Notes: generated by a model from the letters alone, not told the origin. Shown: positions 10,776 to 22,103, counted from the first letter of the stretch. The stretch: DNA of 64,000 nucleotides from Pseudoips prasinana (GCA_951640165.1 OX621263.1:2564501-2628500); one strand, 5' to 3'. Numbers and translations: made by a program.

Positions 10776-10933
10776 AAACATGGTATACCGAGCTGTTAAA
10801 AATACAATTAGACCATACATGTTTTGCTTAAAAATTAAGGCATACAAATTTTCAGTTACAGGAATTCCTTAGTGCTATAGAAGTTATTTAGATTCAACCA
10901 TTTATATAGCTCAATTCTAAACCTAACTCAATT

Positions 10934-10954
10934 CTAACCTAACCTAACCTAACA
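10934..10954. repeat. short (CCTAA)n, telomere-like
   Basis: About three and a half CCTAA units (complement of the insect telomere TTAGG) lie at the start of the 10947-11007 hairpin. Too short to call a telomeric remnant with confidence. Confidence 0.6.
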
Positions 10955-11007
10955 ATCTAAAAATACTACAATACAGATTGTATTGTAGTATTTTTAGATT
11001 GTTAGGT
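10947..11007. repeat. perfect 29-bp inverted repeat, 3-nt loop
   Basis: Arms 10947-10975 and 10979-11007 are exact complements around GAT. One arm is the end of the LINE fragment at 10979-11204, so the other looks like a snap-back copy. Confidence 0.92.
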
Positions 11008-11204
11008 AATTTATTATACAGACGTACACACATAGCCAGACTGCTTTTATTATATTTTGTTGACCTAGGGATCTCGTCAAGTACAAGTCTATGTTGATCC
11101 CGCCGACTTCTAGAACAAATTTCTCCTACTTTTTTAAATAGTTCTTTATGTTTATGTACAAACATACACGCTTCGTAAATATATAATGAAAAATTGGTTG
11201 ACAT
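10979..11204 (-). pseudogene. LINE reverse-transcriptase C-terminal fragment
   Basis: The minus-strand frame has LFKKVGEICSRSRRDQHRLV and MCVRLYNKLPNNLK, typical of the ORF2 tail of Jockey/CR1-like elements. No upstream RT domain is present. Confidence 0.75.
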
Positions 11205-11224
11205 GATTCATCATAAGGGATGCC

Positions 11225-11412
11225 ATACATGCCTCGTACACATTTGATTCTGGGCAATGAATGCTCTATGGTTGTCTCCGAGGCACGGGGGTGTAAATAC
11301 CGATACTTACTGAAAATAAATCTCCCAAAATCACTTTTTTGCGATTTGAACCCAGTATCTCCATTATCTGCGGTTAAACACGCTACCGCTCGACCGATGA
11401 GATAGTAATATA
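11225..11412 (-). repeat. SINE-D head and body
   Basis: Reversed B box GATTTGAACCCAGTATCTCC and A box CTACCGCTCGACCGATGAG, then the GGCACGGGGGTGTAAATAC body. Confidence 0.75.
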
Positions 11413-11768
11413 AAAATGACACTAGAATTGCAAAAAGAAAAATAGCATTTTTTTCTGAAAAATGATATGCATTATAGTAGTTTAGTATATCCTGTCCTGT
11501 GTAGTGTAGTAGTCGTGTATAACCTAACCGTTAGAAAACCCCTGAGTCCAACTATAATTGGAAAAGAGCTGATACTCTTACACTGCTGGACCTATATTAA
11601 CCGAACAACTGGCTTTCACATGAAAAATACCGCATCGAAATCGGTGCATTCGTTTGAGAGCTACGATGACACACAGACAGACATCGACGTCGAACTTACG
11701 CGTAAACACCCTTCTTTGCGTCGGAGAGTTAAAAAATTGCTATTACTACTCAGAACAGATTCTATAAC

Positions 11769-11995
11769 CGGTCACCGTAGCCTAGTTGGTAGTGCTCCTG
11801 CCTACGAAGCTGGTGGTCCTGGGTTCGAATCCCGGTAAGTGCAAATATTTGTGTGATGAGCACGAATTTGTTTCTGAGTCATGGATGTTTTCTATGTATT
11901 TAAGTATTTATCTATCTATATAAGTACGTATATCGTCGCCTGGTACCCATACTACAAGCTTTGCTTAGTTTGGGGCTAGGATGATCTGTGTGACA
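11769..11995 (+). repeat. SINE-A copy with A-rich tail
   Basis: SINE-A is about 245 bp: tRNA-like head CGGTCACCGTAGCC with A box TAGCCTAGTTGG and B box GGTTCGAATCC, body GTGTGATGAGCACGAAT, tail GCTTTGCTTAGTTTGGGGCT ... ATTGTCCCTAGATATTA. This copy ends with AAAAAAATAAATAAAATAAA. Confidence 0.92.
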
Positions 11996-12012
11996 AAAAA
12001 ATAAATAAAATA

Positions 12013-12190
12013 AATAACAAACTTCCCAATGATATTAGAGAATTGTCTACGAATAAGTTAAAAAGAATTTATTAAAGCCAAATTGTGTAGCAGGCGATAT
12101 TATAAAATTTCTGATTATTTAAGTGACAAAAGTGCTTGGGATTGAGTTGTTCTGAGTCAACACACATGATTGTAATTAATCTTAAGTATT
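12013..12190 (+). pseudogene. LINE family-K 3' end
   Basis: A frame NKLPNDIRELSTNKLKRI is followed by stops, then GGGATTGAGTTGTTCTGAGT as in 59395-59700. It directly follows SINE-A. Confidence 0.7.
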
Positions 12191-12475
12191 TTTTATTTAA
12201 AAAAAGGATTCCTACTAAGTTTTCTGGCTGTGTTTCTCAGTATCTGCCACGTCATGCACTGCACGGTAGGGTAAAAAAAGAACGATTCCACATTAATGTA
12301 ATTTTTTTACGGGATAAATGAATTTTGTCTTTGAATTTGAACACTTGATTAAATTTAATTATGTGTTCTGAGTAGTAAAAGCTAAGTTCACTTTATCACA
12401 CACATCCACAATTTATCAATACTAAAATAACTTTTGATGTGATATTTACATCTATAGCCGCACGTAAAACAGACT
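12190..12475. other. no gene seen
   Basis: AT-rich sequence, probably part of the preceding LINE 3'UTR for the first 130 bp; the remainder is unassigned. Confidence 0.45.
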
Positions 12476-12481
12476 TCTGGC

Positions 12482-12560
12482 GTGGCGACGCATGCCGTGG
12501 CGACGCGTCGCCACGCTATACGATAGCAGTGTGTACAGTGTGGCGACGCGTCGCCATGCG
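12482..12560. repeat. palindrome cluster GTGGCGACGCGTCGCCAC
   Basis: An 18-bp perfect palindrome at 12497-12514 recurs as TGGCGACGCGTCGCCA at 12541-12556, with a third partial GTGGCGACGC at 12482. Confidence 0.9.
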
Positions 12561-12929
12561 CAATCGATTTTTTATTTTATCATTATGACATATTTAGTTC
12601 CTATCACAATAATAATATGTTCTTTTCTGCATATTACTTTTACAAAATAATGTCGACGTTTCACATCTGCCAGGCGTCCCGTGACGGCTCACATTTTTTA
12701 TAAACATGTTTATGCTTGATTCAAATTTTACGATAATACAGAATTCATGTTATCCGTATGTTTGGTGAAGAGTTGTTCCTAGTCAAGGAGACCTTAAAAC
12801 GACATCGCTATGAGCAAGAAGAGTGAAGCCATAGCAGTCACTCCCGGAAAATATTGCGAACGATTTCACAACTGGAATACCGAATTGCGTCACAAGAAAG
12901 TGACTTACTGTGGCAGTGAAATAAATTAA

Positions 12930-13600
12930 GACATCGCGTTATTTCTGGTTAGCTTTATATGGATGTGAGACATGGACACTGAGAAAAGAGATAGGCAGCG
13001 ATCAGAGGCATTTAAAATGTGGTCCAGGGCCTCTACCAGCTAACTCGCCGAACATCGATTTGTTAAATGTAGTTCAAATAAATAAAGGTGAAAAATGACT
13101 TAATCAATCGTTAAATCGGCTTCAACGTTGACAATCAATTCCGGACCATTTATGACGTCACATGTGCTCATGGAAGCCGATTTAACAATTGTTTAAGTGA
13201 TTTTTACCTTTATTTATTTTAACGCCAATTAAGAAATCGATGTTTTGCGAGTTAGCCTGTAGAGCCCCTGGCGCAGAATGATGAAGATTAGTTGGACGTA
13301 AAGAAAAACAAATGTGGAAGTATTACGAATGGTAGATGAGAAGAGATGCATATTAAGAACTATAGAAAACAGAACGGGAAAGCTGTTAGGGCACTTGATA
13401 CGACATGACACCTTTATGAGGAATATTATTGAAGGCAAAATAGAGGCAAGGAGAGGACGAGGAAGACCAAGAAGGACCTATATGGATCAGATAAAGGAAA
13501 AGATAAATGTAATGTATAAAGAAGCCGACACGATTGGAAGAAGCTCCACCGACAAGAGCATAGCTTTTAAATATGATGATATTATTTCTGGATGATCCTT
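12930..13600 (+). pseudogene. LINE C-terminal fragment (family L) split by MITE-1
   Basis: The + frames ETWTLRKE-like text at 12965-13020 and, after the MITE, VEVLRMVDEKRCILRTIENR, GKLLGHLIRH and [18 protein letters not shown] are typical of the post-RT region of Lepidopteran RTE-like LINEs. Stops and the 13025-13269 insertion disable it. Confidence 0.8.
13025..13269. mobile_element. MITE-1 (palindromic, CAGGG ends)
   Basis: A near-palindrome about 245 bp long with ends CAGGGGCTCTACCGGCTAAG and inner AATCGTTAAATCGGCTTC. The centre is TTCCGGACCATTTATGACGT. CAGGG ends suggest hAT, but I could not read a clean duplication here. Confidence 0.82.
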
Positions 13601-13890
13601 ACTCATTGTGTTAAAATAAAATTAATAAAAACGGTTTTTTATCACATAAACTTTAAAAAGCCCTTGCAAATAGTCGGGACTTGAATAGTATTACAAATTA
13701 ATTATAGATATTTAATTCTAGGTACAAGTAGATTATTCGATCGTGACTTACCTATATTTGATGAAGTAGACTATAATTTAATTTAAGATAATAATGCTTT
13801 AGTTAAATAGGTATTTCTTGATGTTATTGTAAAGTGAGTTATTTAAGATTTTTATATTATAGGTTCGTAGTTTTAAAGTGTGTGGACACT
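13600..13890. other. no gene seen
   Basis: AT-rich, probably LINE 3'UTR at its start, then unassigned. Confidence 0.4.
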
Positions 13891-14140
13891 GGACAATCGC
13901 TAATGCACTGTATGTCCCTTACTCTTATGATCCGATAAGACAGCTAGCCGACATGACCGGAAAGGGGTAAGGTTCAAGACCGACTAGCTTTATGTGATCT
14001 CTGGGGCTTTACAGCAGTTACATCGTTAACGTCCAGACTCTTAAACAGAAAAGTTAGCCAATATACCTTTTTGACCCGACCCGTGATTTGAATCTAGAAC
14101 CTCTATGCGCTTATAAACGCTATTAGACCAAGGAGGCAGT
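13890..14140 (-). repeat. SINE-D copy
   Basis: Reversed B box GATTTGAATCTAGAACCTC and A box TATTAGACCAAGGAGGCAG at the right, and body ACATGACCGGAAAGGGGTAA at the left. Confidence 0.72.
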
Positions 14141-14560
14141 AAAACATATATTTATAATCTTTATTTAATGTTGTTTAGAGTGTTTATTGCGAAACGTTTT
14201 CGTCTTAAAAGCCATGTAGATTATCGTGGTACCACTGAATGTTCTACCAACATTAGCCGGACCAATGCCACCAATATTATATCGCGAGAGCTTTTTTATT
14301 AAAACCTTCTATTACGCAGTTAAAACGGATCAGCAGAAAAAAACATTAATTGACCGTTACTGACTCACCGTCAGTACTAGGGTATCATAACTGTTAGGAG
14401 GTGACGTCATCACCATCGTTCGGCGAGCTCCTGAGTTCTTTGTTATCAAATATTGTGCCTATGTGTGCGTAATAAACGTGGTTTGTTTATTTATAGACAC
14501 ACGTGTCTGCCTTTTGCACGAGTGTGTAATCATTTAGGGAAAAGTATTTAAATTTCGTTC
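14140..14560. other. no gene seen
   Basis: Unassigned; CGATGGCGTCATC-like CRE motif GTGACGTCATCACC at about 14401 is the only short element noted. Confidence 0.4.
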
Positions 14561-14599
14561 GATGTTTGAATGTGTGTTGTCAGGCACAGGCATAGAGCC

Positions 14600-14830
14600 A
14601 GAAGCGATCAGGCTTTATGGTTGCATTTGCAGCCAAATTACGGTTTGTGATCTGTCCGGCTTGCCAGGCATCCGGATAGAATTGTACATAACCTGGCTTT
14701 CGTTGTATTTGCGGGCAAATTATACGGTTTCTGGCCTGTCCGGCTTGCAAGGCGTGCGGATAAAGCCGGACACAGTCAGGCTTTTTGCTTACGAGTGCGG
14801 CTAATTTAGACGTTGTCCGGCTTTTAAGAT
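14600..14830. repeat. imperfect tandem repeat, period about 92 bp
   Basis: CTGTCCGGCTTGCCAGGCAT...GGATAGA and CTGTCCGGCTTGCAAGGCGT...GGATAAA recur with GGCTTT...GCAAATTA between. A third partial unit ends near TTGTCCGGCTTTTAAG. Confidence 0.75.
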
Positions 14831-14904
14831 TCACTTTATTTTTTCCAAGGTTTTCATGTATTGGTTTCTTCCGTGCTGTTATTAATAATTATATTTCTAT
14901 AATG

Positions 14905-15110
14905 TCCGAAGTAAGAATATCTTCACCCCTTCACCCCATCTCATCCCGTGGGGGGGTTGGGGGTGTAGAAATTTACACAGAGTTTTACTGTGAACTGCGA
15001 TTGTCAACCCGTCTGCAAAGCGCAGCGTGGCGATTATGGCTTATCCCTCCATTCTTTGGGGAGGCTTTTGTCCAGCAGTGGACGTACTTTGGCTGTTATG
15101 AATGTCCGGC
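14905..15110 (+). repeat. LINE family-I fragment
   Basis: The + strand shows ATCTCATCCCGTGGGGGGGT, GCGATTGTCAACCCGTCTGC and GGGGAGGCTTTTGTCCAGCA, whose frame reads GEAFVQQWTYFG. Confidence 0.75.
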
Positions 15111-15239
15111 TAAACTGGCTGGTATGTCCGTCTTTTAGGTATTAAAACCTGTTAACCCTGGGTATGCTGATATTTGTTCGAATTACGAATTGGTATCTTA
15201 TGTAAATGTTATTTTGAGGATTTAGCGTACATTGACTGA

Positions 15240-15540
15240 CTCGTTGCCGCGATGTTATGACGTGTTCAGCCGCATATATTATGGTCCTGGGTTCAAATCC
15301 GGCGTCGGGCCAAAAGTAATATTGTGATCTTTCTGTTAAGGAATCTGTGAGTTAGTGTTCTTACACCCACGTGGATTGGAAAGCTCTCTCCGGGCGTGTT
15401 GGTTAGAAGACCCACCAAGAGAATGAGGGAATAGAAAGAAAACCCATACATATTTGTACACTATAATAGTTCGCGCATATGGCTAATCTCCATTATGACT
15501 GGCCGCTATGCGACCAGGAGGAAATGAATAGGGTAAATAA
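15240..15540 (+). repeat. SINE-D, full-length degenerate copy
   Basis: tRNA-like head GACTCGTTGCCGCGATGTTA, B box GGGTTCAAATCC, then CTCTCTCC..CGTGTTGG and CCATTATGACTGGCCGC. Confidence 0.7.
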
Positions 15541-15782
15541 TTCGCAAGTCATTCCATATTTAAATGTTGACATTTGTTCGAATTATGAATGTGTGAGTGT
15601 GTTATTTTAGGGATGTGCTCAATACGTCTTTGAATCGATTTATGTTAATCAATAAACTAGTTTTATTTTAATTGAGTCGTGTGTTTTCTGCCTTTTGCTA
15701 TAATCAAAGGCGATTTTAGAGGCCACACGTGTCTCTATTGTTTAGTGTTACGCTGTAATCTGTTATACGTACTCACGGCTAC

Positions 15783-15894
15783 ATATCAAGCTATAGGTAC
15801 ATTTCCAATATAAGCTGACCCCTCAAGTATGGAAATCCTATACAACGCGGGATCAGGTTATACTGGAAATGTATAGCTTGATATGAAGCCGTAT
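15783..15894. repeat. small foldback MITE, about 112 bp
   Basis: Ends ATATCAAGCTATA and TATAGCTTGATAT, arms about 38 bp with mismatches, centre CCTCAAGTATGGAAATCC. Confidence 0.8.
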
Positions 15895-15982
15895 GTACAT
15901 AGTCGTTTAGTAGCAGTCAAACGTCATTCTAACTAACATTGTAAATGCGAATATACGTTTGTTCGGTACACTTTGACTTTGA

Positions 15983-16228
15983 CGGTCACCGTAGCCTAGT
16001 TGGTAGTGCTCCTGCCTACGAAGCTTGTGGTCCTGGGTTCGAATCCCGGCAAGTGCAAACATTTGTGTGATGAGCACGAATATTTGTTTCTGAGTCATGG
16101 ATGTTTTCTATGTATTTAAGTATTTATCTATCTATATAAGTACGTATATCGTCGCCTGGTACCCATATTACAAGCTTTGCTTAGTTTGGGGCTAGGATGG
16201 TCTGTGTGACATTGTCCCTAAATATTAT
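15983..16228 (+). repeat. SINE-A copy
   Basis: Full length; B box GGTTCGAATCC intact, ends ATTGTCCCTAAATATTATTT. Confidence 0.92.
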
Positions 16229-16322
16229 TTATTTATTTAAACCACTCCTGCACACTACGCGAACTGTTATACGGGATTTGAATAATCCCTTTTTTTTTAA
16301 AGAAATTATATGATTTAATTAG

Positions 16323-16432
16323 TTTCTAGGTATCTATATAAGTATGTATATCGTCTCATGGTACCCATAGTACAAGCTTTGCTTAGTTTGGGGCTAGGAT
16401 GATCTGTGTGACATTGTCCCTAGATATTTATT
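16323..16432 (+). repeat. SINE-A tail
   Basis: 5'-truncated copy from TATCTATATAAGTATGTATA to GTCCCTAGATATTTA, 95 bp after the preceding full copy. Confidence 0.88.
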
Positions 16433-16469
16433 ATTATAATACTTTTGGCGGTCGCAGAAGTTGTCTCGA

Positions 16470-16832
16470 CGGAATATCTACCAGAAAACATCACACTGCC
16501 GCCAACCCGTCTGCCAAGCGTGGCGATTATGGCACATGCCTCTAAATTATTGAAACTATAGTAGCCAGGAATATCTATAGTACCTAGTCATTAGCTTCTT
16601 TTAAACATAGTCATGCTGTGTATTGACGGCGGTGAATATCAGAATATCATCACCCCATCTTATCCCGTGGAGGGCGTAGAAGTCGACCCGAGGGAATATC
16701 TACTAGAGGACGGACAGCAGCTTCCTTCTGAGTACTATGACAATCTTACTGCGATCGTCAATCCGTCTGCCAAGCGCGGCGATTATAGCATATCGCCCAC
16801 AATAATTCTTGGGGTGGCTTATCCAGTAGTGT
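16470..16832 (+). repeat. LINE family-I fragments, two pieces
   Basis: 16470-16545 and 16613-16832 each contain CCGTCTGCCAAGCG(C/T)GGCGATTAT; the second includes CCATCTTATCCCGTGGAGGG and TCTTGGGGTGGCTTATCCAG. Confidence 0.7.
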
Positions 16833-16965
16833 GTTCTTCACGTCTAAACGGCTAGAGCGATTTTAATAAAATGTTGTATGGAGATAGCTGACACCCTGGA
16901 TTAATCCATAGCTGGCTATACAATTTATAAAGTTTAACACGGGGAAAACCTCGGGGCACAGCTAG
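16833..16965 (+). mobile_element. Helitron 3' portion
   Basis: TTCACGTCTAAACGGCTAGA through ACCTCGGGGCACAGCTAG; 5'-truncated at the family-I junction. Confidence 0.75.
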
Positions 16966-17059
16966 TTCAGAATAAACTTAAGCTGATACCTATGATGACG
17001 CCATTTAAGTGCCTATTGGAGTAATTTCAGTTCGATATTCATGATACCTACTATACCTA

Positions 17060-17285
17060 CTTGGTATATAAGTCGGTCCCGTGTCTCGGAAAGTACGTAA
17101 AGCCTGTCCTGTACCTGACCTCTTTCTGGTTGTGTCGGTGTCGTCCCATCAGATCATGAGAGTGATGGAATAGAAAGTGCCCCTGTGTTTGCGCACACAC
17201 TTGTGAATACAATATGTCCCGCACAGATGGCTAGTCTTCATGGAGAATGGACCACGTGGCCGAAATTCGGCTAGGAGGGCATTAG
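17060..17285 (+). repeat. SINE-D body
   Basis: CTGTACCTGACCTCTTTCTG, AGAGTGATGGAATAGAAAGT and GGCCGAAATTCGGCTAGGAG; head absent. Confidence 0.75.
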
Positions 17286-17948
17286 TATTATTAGTAAATT
17301 TTCTCTTGGACTGAAACCTCCAAATTATTAGTAGCGTGAGCTTACGAACACAAAACATTAATCGAAATATTAATAGCATACGTTTAAAATCGTGATCGCA
17401 TAATCTATGCCAAGGTTCACGTTGCGTCAATTCCGCTCGCTAGTGTTGTAGTCAATCGATCGATTATGTTTGCTGGATTGTGTTTGATTTGGGATTATGT
17501 TGCAAGATGCAACACGTTGTGGGAACGCAGCGTTTGCTTGTTATCTCGTAACTTAACACGTGGGATGAATGCTACGAACACGATATCTTGTTTCTCTTCT
17601 TCTCTTTCGTTACGCTCTTGGCAGAGCGGTCGTGGTCACATCGAGGCATCCACGTTGGTGGTAAGTCCAGCGCATAGGTGACCTGCCACGCGATCTGGTT
17701 CCTTCCACTTTTCCTAGCACAACCAGTCGTTCTATGCAGTCGCTATCCCGTCTAGAGACATGTCCGAAGTACTGCAGTATGCAAGTACTTAAATGAATAT
17801 ATCTTGCTTGCAAGTACTTAAATGAAACTATAACGTTTTACCAACAGTCGATTGGTCCATGAACCGTTGGTCAACAGAATCTTTAAACCATTAACTTTCC
17901 ATCCAAAGGACTTTTCGCCCACGAACGTTTCGCCGACCGAACTCTACG

Positions 17949-18580
17949 GGCCTGTTGGCGTGGTTGGTAGATACACTGCCTTTCACGCCAGAGGTCGTGG
18001 GTTCGATTCCCACCCGGGACAAATATTTGTGTGCATGAACATGTCTGTTTGTCCTGAGTCTCGGTGTAAATTATCTATATAAGTATGTATTTACAAAAAA
18101 AAAATAGTGTATGTAGTATATCAGTTATCTGGTTTCCATAGTACATACATAGACTCACGCCTGTTTCCCAGAGGGGTAGGCAGAGACAACGGATTTCCAT
18201 TTGTCACGATCTTTGCATAATTCTTTTACCTCGATTACTGTCATTATATTCTTCATACATGCTCGCCGGTTTAGGGTACTTCTGACCTGCCCTTTCTTGA
18301 GAAGATCTCCAATTTGGTCAGAGAATGTTCGACGTGGTCTTCCCCTTCCGGTTGTCCCATTCACACAGGCCAGGTATACTTCTTTTGTCAATCTTCTTTC
18401 ATTCATCCTTTCTAAATGGCCAAACCATCTCAGCATGCCTTTTTCAATCTTTGTGACTACATCCTCTTTCACACCACAACGCTCTCTTACATCATTATTT
18501 CGAATTCTGTCTCTAGTACAAGCTCTGCTTAATTTGGGATTAGATGACCGTGTGTGAATAATGTCCCAGGATATTATATT
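17949..18580 (+). repeat. SINE-B copy interrupted by a LINE
   Basis: Head with A box TGGCGTGGTTGGTAG and B box GGTTCGATTCC, body to CCATAGTAC (18144), tail resuming at AAGCTCTGCTTAATTTGGG and ending ATGTCCCAGGATATTA. Confidence 0.88.
18145..18513 (-). mobile_element. 5'-truncated RTE-like LINE (family G)
   Basis: The minus-strand frame [34 protein letters not shown] and [19 protein letters not shown] is the C-terminus of an RTE-type ORF. The 3' end is a short TATG-type repeat, as in RTE elements. A short duplication TAGTAC (18139-18144, 18514-18519) flanks it. Confidence 0.85.
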
Positions 18581-18717
18581 ATATTATTATTATGACGTCA
18601 GTGAATGTTTAACCAACAGAATGTTTTGACCAATAACTTTCCTCCCAAAGAACCATTGGCCCATGGACTGTTCCCAAACAGAACGGTACGTCAGCGAGTG
18701 TTTAGGTAACCTTGCTC

Positions 18718-19026
18718 TGATTATCTATATAAGCATGTATAATTACAAAAGAAAAGTAATCTCAAAAATGGGAAATCATAAATTTGATCGTCCGGCGGGT
18801 CTCGAACCTGCACCATCTACCAATCCGGGGTAGGCGCTCTGCGTTAAGCTACGAACGATACACGCCGGCAGATCAAATTTAGGATTCCCTTGCTAACACC
18901 CTTCCGGAGGATGGGATGGGAAAAGAAAAGTAGTATATATAGTATATCAGTTATCTGGTTTCCAGTGTACAAGCTTGTAGTTTGCGTTCATGATGGCCGT
19001 GTGTGAATAATGTCCCAGGCTATTAC
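18718..19026 (+). repeat. SINE-B copy holding a second SINE
   Basis: Parts 18718-18758 and 18921-19026 carry the SINE-B middle and tail; the tRNA head is missing. Confidence 0.78.
18759..18920 (-). mobile_element. tRNA-derived SINE inserted in SINE-B
   Basis: The 162-bp insert lies between AAAAGAAAAGTA duplications (18747-18758, 18921-18932). Its reversed B box GGGTCTCGAACCTGCACC and A box AGAGCGCC/GTTAAGCTAC form a tRNA-like head. Inner GATTTGATCGTC and GATCAAATTT are inverted. Confidence 0.78.
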
Positions 19027-19542
19027 TTTTATAGCTTATGTCTTGTTGTTTAAGTTCTTCAAAAATTTAATCGGTTCAATTTCAAAACAATATTGTATCG
19101 ATTTTAATATCGATTTCCTTGTCTCACGTATGTGTAGAGATAGAGCCAGTGGCAGCTGTAGCAATTCCTCTGAATTCATAGCGACATTACGGCGCAGAGG
19201 AATGCGTCCGCGCAACACAAAAATTCAAAATGCTTCGTTGTTTTCGTATTACATAATTAACACAGCTGTTTTCTGGGTCAATACAAATTAAAGTGTTCGG
19301 TTTAATTAATCGTTAGATCTCGATTTCTGTGCTGTTACAATTAGGGCTACCATGATAACGCCAAATTGATGGAAACTTAGAAAATCGGACCTCTTAGGAA
19401 CTATATTGATTTGTTTTCTTTATACAACCAAGTCAACGAATACAGGTTTTTCGTCTTTGATGCGAATATTAAACCCATGTTCTTGTATTAGTATCAGTAC
19501 CGAAATATTATATATTCTATTCTATTCTACTTATTTATTAAA

Positions 19543-20141
19543 AAAAAACCGGTCAAGTGCGAGTCGGACTCGCCCATGAAGAGCAGCAGCAGCAGCTACT
19601 ATTTCATTTGATTAAATGAAAGGTAAATTGCGGTTTACGATTTATGACGCATTAAAAAAAAAACTACTAACTAGATCTCGTTCAAACCAATTTTCGTTGT
19701 TAGTTTACTTGATAATGTACATCATATATTTTTTTTAGTTTTATCATTCTCTTATTTTAGAAGTTACAGGGGGGACACCCTTTTTTCCACTTTGGAAGTG
19801 TCTCTCGCGCAAATTATTCAGTTTATAAAAAAATTATATTAGGAACCTCAATATCATTTTTGAAGACCTATTCATAGATACGCCACTTGTATGAATACGA
19901 TAAAAAAAATTTGAGTTTCCGTTCTATGTATGGGGTACCCCCAATATTATTATTATTTTTCTATTTTTGTATGAAAATCTTAATGCGGTTCACATAATAC
20001 ATCTACTTACCAAGTTTCAATAGTACAGCTCTTATAGTTTTGGAAAAAAGTGGCTGTGACATACGGACGGACAGACAGACAGACAGACATGACGAATCTA
20101 TAAGGGTTCCGTTTTTTGTCATTTGGCTACGGAACCCTAAA
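19543..20141 (-). repeat. repeat family H, long copy
   Basis: Right end TACGGAACCCTA and left end ACCGGTCAAGTGCGAGTCGG; inner (GACA)n at 20069-20089. Family H is widespread in Lepidoptera, but I do not know its class. Confidence 0.75.
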
Positions 20142-20284
20142 AACATATCAAAAATGTTGACTCCCTTTTTGTTTGCCATAATAATGTAGTCTTACAATAA
20201 TACCTTATGTCTAGAAATGTAAATTGGAAAGAGGCAACAAGGTCTTTAATGTGATTAGCCGCCGCTGTTGAGATTAGCCAACTA

Positions 20285-20775
20285 CAAACAAACATAAACT
20301 TTCGCCTGTTTCCCAGATGGGTAGGCAGAAATATAGGATTTCCATTTGTCACGATCTTTGCACACCTCTTTTGCTTCGTTTACTGCCATTATTAGGGTTC
20401 CGTAGACAAAAAAACTAAAAAAACCGTAAAACTAAAAAAAATATATGATGTACATTATCATGTAAACTAACAACGAAAATTGGTTGGAAGGAGATCTAGT
20501 TAGTAGTTTTTTTTATGCGTCATAAATCGTAAACCGCAATTTACCTTTCATTTAATCAACTGAAATACTTGCTGCTGCGGAACCCTTCATGGGCGAGTCC
20601 GACTCGCACTTGGCCGGTTTTATTCTTTATACATGGTTGCCGGTTTAGGGTACTACTGACCTGACCTTTCTTGAGAACGTCTCGGATTTGGTCAGAGAAT
20701 ATTCTACGAGGTCATCCCCTTCCGGTTGTACTATTCACGCTGGCGAGATATTCTTCTTTCGGCCAATCAGAAAAT
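20285..20775 (-). mobile_element. family-G LINE fragment split by family H
   Basis: 20285-20392 and 20626-20775 together give the same C-terminal region as 18145-18513, with more decay. The family-H element occupies 20393-20625. Confidence 0.78.
20393..20625 (+). repeat. repeat family H, short copy inside LINE
   Basis: Starts TAGGGTTCCGTAGAC and ends TCGCACTTGGCCGGTTTTAT. It lacks the 370-bp interior of the 19543 copy. Confidence 0.78.
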
Positions 20776-20779
20776 ATTT

Positions 20780-21130
20780 TATTTTATTTATTTATTTATA
20801 CTTACTGCACAAAACTGTACAAAGGCGGACTTAATGCCATAGGCATTCTCTCCCAGTCAACCTTAGGGTGATGCAGAGATAATATGGTAGGTGCACTACA
20901 GACCAAGTTTAATAAAAAATACTAAAATACTTGCCAAGTACTATAAAATACAATAGTTACATAACTAACTACACACTATACTATAAATACATAAATATAC
21001 AGACAAATATATTAAATATATATAAATTTATAAATATATTACATATTATATAATAATATATACACAAACTGTAATATTAAAATATTATAGTGCACAAGTA
21101 TGACAACATTTCTATTTTCTCATTCGACGG
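20780..21130. repeat. LINE 3'UTR-like AT-rich sequence, class unknown
   Basis: CTGCACAAAACTGTACAAAG GCGG and CTCCCAGTCAACC occur in a common Lepidopteran 3'-end repeat; the remainder is AT-rich (ATATTA)n-like. Confidence 0.45.
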
Positions 21131-21238
21131 AGATTGAGATCAAATTTTAAATCCGGGCCTCCGTCTATAGGTATACCCCATGGACGCTTGCAACCGGTTG
21201 CGCGTTGTTGACGCATATGTCCCCGATGATGCTCAGGC

Positions 21239-21487
21239 CTGGGCCTCTACCGGCTAAGTCGCCGAACATCGATTTCTTAAATGTCGTTCTAATTAATAAA
21301 GGTTAAAAATGACTTAATCAATCTTAAAAACCTTCTTCAACATTGACAATCAATTCCGGACCATTTATGACGTCACAATGCGCTCATGGAAGCCGATTTA
21401 GCTATTGATTCAGGCATTTTTAACCTTTATTTATTTGAACGCCATTTAAGAAATCGATGTTCGGCGACTTAGCCGGTAGAGCCCCTG
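21239..21487. mobile_element. MITE-1 copy
   Basis: Ends CTGGGCCTCTACCGG and CCGGTAGAGCCCCTG; complete. Confidence 0.85.
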
Positions 21488-21864
21488 GTCGCCAGCCTCT
21501 TGTTCATGCATACACGACGTGACCCATAAAAAACTGTCCTGAAACAATCGGCTGAATGGTAACCCTAATAACAATTAATTCTAATTCTGTGAGTTTTATA
21601 GAAGTTATTTCCTGTCTAATTATTGTGTGTTTCGCGAACAATTTATTTATACATTTTTGTTATTGTTTTAGTATCAATAAAACTGTTAACCTTGACATGT
21701 ATATTAATTTTATCGAAATAACTTACGGAAAAATTGATTGTAAAACAAAAAGATATAAATATGTACTTGGATAGTGAAAATACATGTATTATTATTTACT
21801 GTTTTAAAAAAACCTTACAGCTGACTTCAAGTTTTTAAGGGCTCCAAAAATTCGTCACTAGCTT

Positions 21865-22088
21865 TTTAGGGTTCCCAAAGGGTAAACGGGACCCTATTAC
21901 TAAGACTTCGCTATCTGTCTGTCCGTCTGTCACCAGACTGTATCTCATGAGCCGTGATAGTTAGACAGTTGAAATGTTCACAGATGATGTATTTCAAAAC
22001 AATATAAATTATAATTTCTACTCGTTTTATAGATAATGGTACGGAGCCCTTGGTGCACGAATCCGACTCGCACTTAACCGGTTTTTTT
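21865..22088 (+). repeat. repeat family H variant
   Basis: AGGGTTCCCAAAGGGTAAAC...CTGTATCTCATGAGCCGTGA...CCGACTCGCACTTAACCGG; the ends match family H but the interior differs. Confidence 0.72.
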
Positions 22089-22103
22089 GTAAGGCATAAT
22101 ATG

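Noticed and set aside
11769..11840. tRNA-like A and B boxes (also at 15983, 22104, 30530, 32869, 53901, 61138 and others)
   Set aside because: They are the heads of SINEs: each is followed by the same non-tRNA body, and no full cloverleaf with proper spacing was found.
14562..14834. 80-codon ORFs on both strands
   Set aside because: They arise from an imperfect tandem repeat and neither product is recognisable.
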